Positions 60,067 to 64,000 of a stretch of DNA of 64,000 bases are shown here, in pieces (the stretch's first letter is position 1; each line of letters begins with the position of its first letter). Source of the DNA: Proteiniclasticum ruminis DSM 24773 (GTDB taxonomy: Bacteria > Bacillota > Clostridia > Clostridiales > Clostridiaceae); contig NZ_JNKC01000005.1 of the NCBI RefSeq assembly GCF_000701905.1, positions 248,001 through 312,000 on the forward strand, given 5' to 3'. The translations under genes were made by a program, and so were the position numbers. The notes beneath the pieces were generated by a model. The model was not told the DNA's origin and made no database searches. It saw nothing but the letters and a program-made list of their open reading frames with translations.

Positions 60067-61742
60067 AGAAAATACTTTTTCTTCAGTATTTCTGTTTTAT
60101 TGATGGTGTCTTCTGCATTTTTAAGCTGCGGATCTGATATTTTCGAACCGCCGATCATTTTTGCCAGCTCCATGGTTTTTCCCTGAAGATTGAGTTTTTC
60201 CACTCTGGTGAATGTCCTCTTCTTTTCCTCATGTTTGGACACCACCAGGTGATGATCCGAAAACGCGGCAATCTGAGGCAGATGTGTTACACAGAACACC
60301 TGAAACCTCTTGGACAGCGAATACATTTTTTCTCCAACGGCCTCTGCGATTCGACCGCTGATTCCCGTGTCAATTTCATCAAAAATAACAGACGGGGTCT
60401 TGTCCTTTTCCATGAAAGCAACTTTCATGGCCAGCATAATTCTGGAAAGTTCTCCTCCGGAGACAATCTTTTCCAATGCTTTTTTAGGTTCACCAATATT
60501 GGTTGAAATGAGAAAACTCACATCGTCAGTTCCATATTCATGGATTTCCTCAGTCTCCACAACAGAAACGGAGAACTCAGCTTTTTCCAGCCCAATGAAC
60601 TTCAGTTCCTCATTGATCTTTTTGGAGAGCGTTTTCCCCCCTGAGACCCTTTTGTCGTGAAGTTCCTTTCCAGCCATATACAGGATTTTTCTCTGCGCTT
60701 CAATCTCTTTACGGGTTTTGAGAATAATTTCATCCGCATCTTTCAGGTCTTCATATTCCTGTCTGATTTTCTCATAATGCTGGAGAACTTCTTCTATGGT
60801 TTCGCCGTATTTTTTCTTATAAGTGCTGTATACATATAATCTTTCGTTGATAATATTGAGTTCATCCTGATCATAATAAACGATATCACGGAATCCAGCG
60901 ATATCACGATAAGCTTCCTGTAATGAATAGTAAGCATTCTCCAGGTTCTCCAAGGGAGCTTCCGCTTTTTCAAAATGCTTCACGATGCTTTTCAGACTCT
61001 GTATCGCTGAGGTCAAAGATTCCAGCACGCCGTTCTCACTGTCCATCAGTTCGTAAGCTTTCGTAAGTCCTGTTGATATTTTTTCTGCATGGCTGAGCAT
61101 GGAGAACTTCTCCATCAGTTCCTTCTCTTCATGAAGATTGAGCTTCCCCTTTTCCAGATCTTCAATCTGGAACTTCAGATAATCCATGAGTTTTTCCCTG
61201 TCTCTGCTTCCCAGGAGTTTTGAGAGCCTGTCCTTTAACTCCCTCAGTTTATGAAACTCATCCAGGTACCTTCTATACACAGGTTCCTTTTCCAGATCAA
61301 TAAAACTGTCCAGATAAGACAGATGTTTTGTCACATCAAGAAGATTCTGGTTGTTGTGCTGACCATGAATGTCCAAAAGCTCTTTCCCAACCTCTTTCAG
61401 AACATTAAGAAGCACAGTTTTTCCGTTGATTTTCGCGAGATTTCTGCCTTGCATGAAGGTCTCTCTAGAAAACACCACCAAATCATCAAAGGGGATGTCT
61501 TGAGCTTCGAGAAGCTCTTTCATACTGTCTTCTAGGGTGAATACAGCCTCGACAAAAGTCCTGTCAGAACCCGTCCTTATGAACTCCTTGCTGAATTTTT
61601 CGCCCAGCACAAAATTAATGGAATCAATCAGAATAGACTTTCCAGCTCCGGTCTCTCCCGTAAGAATGGTGAACCCTTCCTCAAAATTCAGTTCCAGATG
61701 ATCAATGAGCGCAAAATTCTCCACTGTTATTCGTAAGAGCAT
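60063..61742 (-). CDS. recN: DNA repair protein RecN
   Basis: 559 residues, SMC-like ATPase used in double-strand-break repair. Walker A LTGETGAGKSILIDS at the start, long central coiled coil (about 170–350), signature VSGGELSRIMLAMK and Walker B SVIFDEIDTGISG. It begins one base after the argR stop, with GGTGGGAAG inside argR as ribosome binding site. Confidence 0.95.
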   Translation of the reverse strand: MLLRITVENFALIDHLELNFEEGFTILTGETGAGKSILIDSINFVLGEKFSKEFIRTGSDRTFVEAVFTLEDSMKELLEAQDIPFDDLVVFSRETFMQGRNLAKINGKTVLLNVLKEVGKELLDIHGQHNNQNLLDVTKHLSYLDSFIDLEKEPVYRRYLDEFHKLRELKDRLSKLLGSRDREKLMDYLKFQIEDLEKGKLNLHEEKELMEKFSMLSHAEKISTGLTKAYELMDSENGVLESLTSAIQSLKSIVKHFEKAEAPLENLENAYYSLQEAYRDIAGFRDIVYYDQDELNIINERLYVYSTYKKKYGETIEEVLQHYEKIRQEYEDLKDADEIILKTRKEIEAQRKILYMAGKELHDKRVSGGKTLSKKINEELKFIGLEKAEFSVSVVETEEIHEYGTDDVSFLISTNIGEPKKALEKIVSGGELSRIMLAMKVAFMEKDKTPSVIFDEIDTGISGRIAEAVGEKMYSLSKRFQVFCVTHLPQIAAFSDHHLVVSKHEEKKRTFTRVEKLNLQGKTMELAKMIGGSKISDPQLKNAEDTINKTEILKKKYFL

Positions 61743-61743
61743 C

Positions 61744-62196
61744 TTATCTTCCCACCAGTTCGGAGATTTTCTTTACGATTTCAACCGCCATCTCATTGGA
61801 TCTGACCAGCATGAAAATGGTATTATCTCCCGCAATTGTCCCCGCAATCTCCGCAAGATCCAGCTGATCTATGGCTTCTGCTGCTGTGGAAGCCGCTGCG
61901 GTTATGGTTCTCACCACAACAATCTTATCGATATTCTCTACTGATATGATTGTGTGAGACAGCAGTGTCACAAGTTTTGAGATGGCGTCTTTGCTTTCTT
62001 CCTTATTCGCCACGTACTTATATCTTCCCGTGGCACTCAGCACCTTGATCAGCTGAAGATTTTTGATGTCTCTTGATACCGTCGCCTGGGTCACATGAAA
62101 CCCTTCCCCCCTGAGCTCCTTCGCCAGGTCCTCCTGGGTTTCAATCTCTTTTCTGGAAATGATCTCCAGGATTTTGCTTCGTCTGTCAATTTTCAA
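61744..62196 (-). CDS. argR: Arginine repressor ArgR/AhrC
   Basis: 150 residues. The N-terminal winged helix has RRSKILEIISRKEIETQEDL, in two parts, and HVTQATVSRDIKNL. The C-terminal arginine-binding, hexamer-forming domain has IAGTIAGDNTIFMLVRS. The start is TTG 62196 with GGGGGGAACGAAA upstream, overlapping nadK by 11 bases. Confidence 0.95.
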   Translation of the reverse strand: MKIDRRSKILEIISRKEIETQEDLAKELRGEGFHVTQATVSRDIKNLQLIKVLSATGRYKYVANKEESKDAISKLVTLLSHTIISVENIDKIVVVRTITAAASTAAEAIDQLDLAEIAGTIAGDNTIFMLVRSNEMAVEIVKKISELVGR

Positions 62197-63037
62197 TTTC
62201 GTTCCCCCCTTGTGTATTTATGGCTTTATATAATAATTTTTGTCTTAAAACATGAAAGTAATCATAGCCATCCAGCCTGAGTATTTTGCAGGAGGAAGCA
62301 GCTTTTTGGATTCGAATGACAGAATCCCCCGTAATCCTGAGATTCACTTGTCCATCCATGGACAGAAAATACTCCTCATTGCTTTTGCCAATCTTCAGTG
62401 TCACAACTTGTTTGCTTGAAAGCACCAAATCCCGGATACCGAAACTGTGGGGACAGATTGCTGTGACCCCTATAGCCTCTACCGTTGGATACATGATGGA
62501 TCCACCTGCAGAAAGATTATACGCTGTGGAACCAGTAGGTGTAGTAAGAATGATACCGTCTCCTCTATAACTGTTGGAGAAGTCTTCATCCACATGAAGC
62601 TCAAAGTGAATGATATTTCCTAATGCACCTTTATGTACCACGGCATCATTCAGTGCCACAAAACTTCTGCGCTCTCCGCATTCCATGCGCAATGTGGCCT
62701 CCAGCATCATGCGGTCCTCAATGGTATATTTGCCTTCTTCAATCTGCAGCAGACTGGATCGTAGTTCATTTAGATCTGTTCCCGTGAGAAACCCAAGATT
62801 GCCAATGTTCACCCCAAATAGAGGAAGATCTTTTCCATAGGCCAGTCTTGCTGCAGACAGAAACGTACCGTCTCCGCCAAGAACCAAGAGAAGATCCAGC
62901 CCCAGAGGAAGATGATTCTCTGTCACTGCAAATACTTCTACTTGAGGCAGTGTGTCCCGTATTATGTTTTTTGTTTCCTCAAGGTACTTCCCCTCAGGAT
63001 CTTTTTCCTCATTGCTGTAGATACCAATCTTTTGCAT
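62186..63037 (-). CDS. nadK: NAD kinase
   Basis: 283 residues. It phosphorylates NAD to NADP. LLVLGGDGTFLSAAR, NIGNLGFLTG, LNDAVVHKG and TPTGSTAYNLSAGG are the family's motifs in order. ATG 63037 follows AGGGGGACTTAC. It is part of the conserved dxs–tlyA–nadK–argR–recN block. Confidence 0.95.
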   Translation of the reverse strand: MQKIGIYSNEEKDPEGKYLEETKNIIRDTLPQVEVFAVTENHLPLGLDLLLVLGGDGTFLSAARLAYGKDLPLFGVNIGNLGFLTGTDLNELRSSLLQIEEGKYTIEDRMMLEATLRMECGERRSFVALNDAVVHKGALGNIIHFELHVDEDFSNSYRGDGIILTTPTGSTAYNLSAGGSIMYPTVEAIGVTAICPHSFGIRDLVLSSKQVVTLKIGKSNEEYFLSMDGQVNLRITGDSVIRIQKAASSCKILRLDGYDYFHVLRQKLLYKAINTQGGNEIEN

Positions 63038-63058
63038 GTAAGTCCCCCTACTTAGAAT

Positions 63059-63862
63059 TTACAGAGTATGCGCTCTTTCTACCAGACTTTCTACATAAGA
63101 AGGCGAGATTTCTTCTCCCTCCCGATCCTTTTTGCCGAAATAGATCAGAAACTCGATATTGCCTTCTGGACCACGAATGGGAGAATAATCAAGTCCATAC
63201 ACATACAGGCCCTGCTCTTTCACAAAATCAAGAATGGCAGTAAGCACTTCCATATGTGTTGATTTCTTCTTGATGACACCTTTTTTCTCCACTTTATCTC
63301 TTCCGGCTTCAAACTGAGGCTTGATCAGCGCCACCATTTCTCCCCATTCAGTCATCAGTTCCATCGCTTTGGGAATGATTTTCGTAATAGAAATGAAAGA
63401 CACATCCGTTGCAGAAAAATCAATCCAGTCTTCAATCTCATCCCTGGTGGCGTATCGGAAATTCAGTCTCTCAAGACATACCACTCTTTCATCCGTTCTC
63501 AGCTTCCAGGCAAATTGCCCGTAGCCCACATCCACGGAGTATACCTTTTTCGCTCCACTTTGAAGCATCACATCCGTGAATCCTCCTGTAGATGCGCCGA
63601 TATCAAGGCAAGTCTTATCTTTCACGTCAATACCAAAGACTTCCAAGGCCTTAGCCAGTTTATATCCACCCCTTGAAACATACGGCATCTTCGTGCCACG
63701 GTCTTCAATGTTTGCAGTTCTGGATACTTTGGTTCCTGGCTTATCTGACTTCTGATCATCCACATATATTTTTCCTGCCATGATCTGTGCTCTTGCTTTT
63801 TCCCGGCTTTCATAAAAGCCCAGCTCAACAAGCAGCACATCCAGTCTCTCTTTATCACTCAT
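63059..63862 (-). CDS. tlyA: TlyA-family rRNA methyltransferase
   Basis: 267 residues from ATG 63862 (GGAGAAAAAA upstream). An N-terminal S4 RNA-binding domain (RLDVLLVELGFYESREKA) is followed by an FtsJ-like methyltransferase with the S-adenosylmethionine loop CLDIGASTGGFTDVML and VALIKPQFEAGRDKV. It probably 2'-O-methylates ribosomal RNA. The haemolysin name of older annotations is not supported by the motifs. It starts inside dxs by 8 bases. Confidence 0.94.
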   Translation of the reverse strand: MSDKERLDVLLVELGFYESREKARAQIMAGKIYVDDQKSDKPGTKVSRTANIEDRGTKMPYVSRGGYKLAKALEVFGIDVKDKTCLDIGASTGGFTDVMLQSGAKKVYSVDVGYGQFAWKLRTDERVVCLERLNFRYATRDEIEDWIDFSATDVSFISITKIIPKAMELMTEWGEMVALIKPQFEAGRDKVEKKGVIKKKSTHMEVLTAILDFVKEQGLYVYGLDYSPIRGPEGNIEFLIYFGKKDREGEEISPSYVESLVERAHTL

Positions 63863-64000
63863 TTTTTTCTCCTGTAAATGCAAGAATTCTATTTGACAGC
63901 TCTACGTATCCTAATCCATGCACTTCATAAAGTTTCTCCACGCTGCCCTGTTCCACAAACTGGTCTCTGAAACCAAATGTCAGAACATTTCCTGCCATGA
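63855..64000 (-). CDS. dxs: 1-deoxy-D-xylulose-5-phosphate synthase, C-terminal end only
   Basis: The last 48 codons of a gene running off the right edge, ending TGA 63857–63855. The tail reads GNVLTFGFRDQFVEQGS followed by VEKLYEVHGL, which matches the end of Dxs transketolase domain III. Dxs is the first enzyme of the MEP isoprenoid pathway. Position directly before tlyA agrees with the usual clostridial order. Confidence 0.88.
   Translation of the reverse strand, partial: MAGNVLTFGFRDQFVEQGSVEKLYEVHGLGYVELSNRILAFTGEKNE

Noticed and set aside
1-64000. CRISPR array, tRNA or rRNA genes, insertion sequences, prophage
   Set aside because: I looked for regularly spaced repeats, cloverleaf-type sequences ending in CCA, transposase motifs with terminal repeats, and phage structural genes, and saw none that I could support.

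Overview
The window comes from a low-to-mid GC, Gram-positive anaerobe of the class Clostridia. The main evidence is a full-length Spo0A, an ispH–rpsA pair, a recN–spo0A neighbourhood, an Hfq and LexA of clostridial type, NAD(P)-type glutamate dehydrogenase, strong GGAGG-type ribosome binding sites and many intrinsic terminators. I cannot name a genus. Almost every gene from 6.6 kb to the right end lies on the minus strand. Exceptions are lexA, two aminotransferases and one isoprenoid-synthase-like gene. In a few 60-base lines that I counted by hand the plus strand is C-rich on both sides of 6 kb, so I see no sign that the replication terminus lies in the window.

Layout. 0–4.5 kb (plus): the end of an unrecognised acidic protein, then four putative lipoprotein genes: a chagasin-type protease inhibitor with an in-frame stop in its signal peptide, a PstS-like binding protein, an RsiV-like (DUF3298-like) protein and an unknown one. 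5.0–6.1 kb: a catalytically intact Xer-type tyrosine recombinase behind a strong promoter that carries two TTTCGCGAA palindromes. 6.6–14.5 kb (minus): a ten-gene cation/proton antiporter operon in the order E-F-G-(DUF4040)-(MbhE)-B-C-D plus two further NuoL-like subunits. This is the gene order of the archaeal Mbh membrane arm, with no hydrogenase and no large MrpA. 14.7–25.9 kb (minus): a twelve-gene cobalamin operon with a B12 riboswitch, promoter and terminator at its head. It covers the late steps of adenosylcobalamin assembly (CbiA, CobQ, CbiB, CobD, CobU, CobS, CobO), B12/corrinoid import (BtuFCD) and alpha-ribazole salvage (CblT, CblS).

26–38.5 kb: an HTH/DUF2975 pair with its own palindromic operator, deoD, an SOS-controlled lexA, a CorC/HlyC-type membrane protein, a methionine gamma-lyase-family enzyme, and the conserved miaB–mutS–mutL–miaA–hfq block. 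38.7–49.2 kb: two fold-type I aminotransferases, a GNAT protein, an orphan ECF S component, ispH–rpsA, an HI0933-like flavoprotein with aroH, gdhA and an RpiR-type regulator. 49.5–52.7 kb: an H-NOX/chemoreceptor fusion whose haem pocket has the residues of oxygen-binding H-NOX proteins, next to a divergent class I isoprenoid-synthase-like gene.

52.8–64 kb (minus): scpA–scpB; nudF–xerD–deoB–punA–pdp, in which XerD has lost two catalytic residues; spo0A next to recN without the usual spoIVB; and argR, nadK, tlyA and the 3' end of dxs. I saw no tRNA, rRNA, CRISPR array, intact insertion sequence or prophage.

How the parts fit: the Mrp/Mbh-type antiporter implies sodium/proton coupling at the membrane. 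The cobalamin locus fits amino-acid or nucleoside fermentation through B12-dependent enzymes. gdhA, the aminotransferases and the nucleoside phosphorylases (deoD, punA, pdp, deoB) support a life on peptides and nucleosides.
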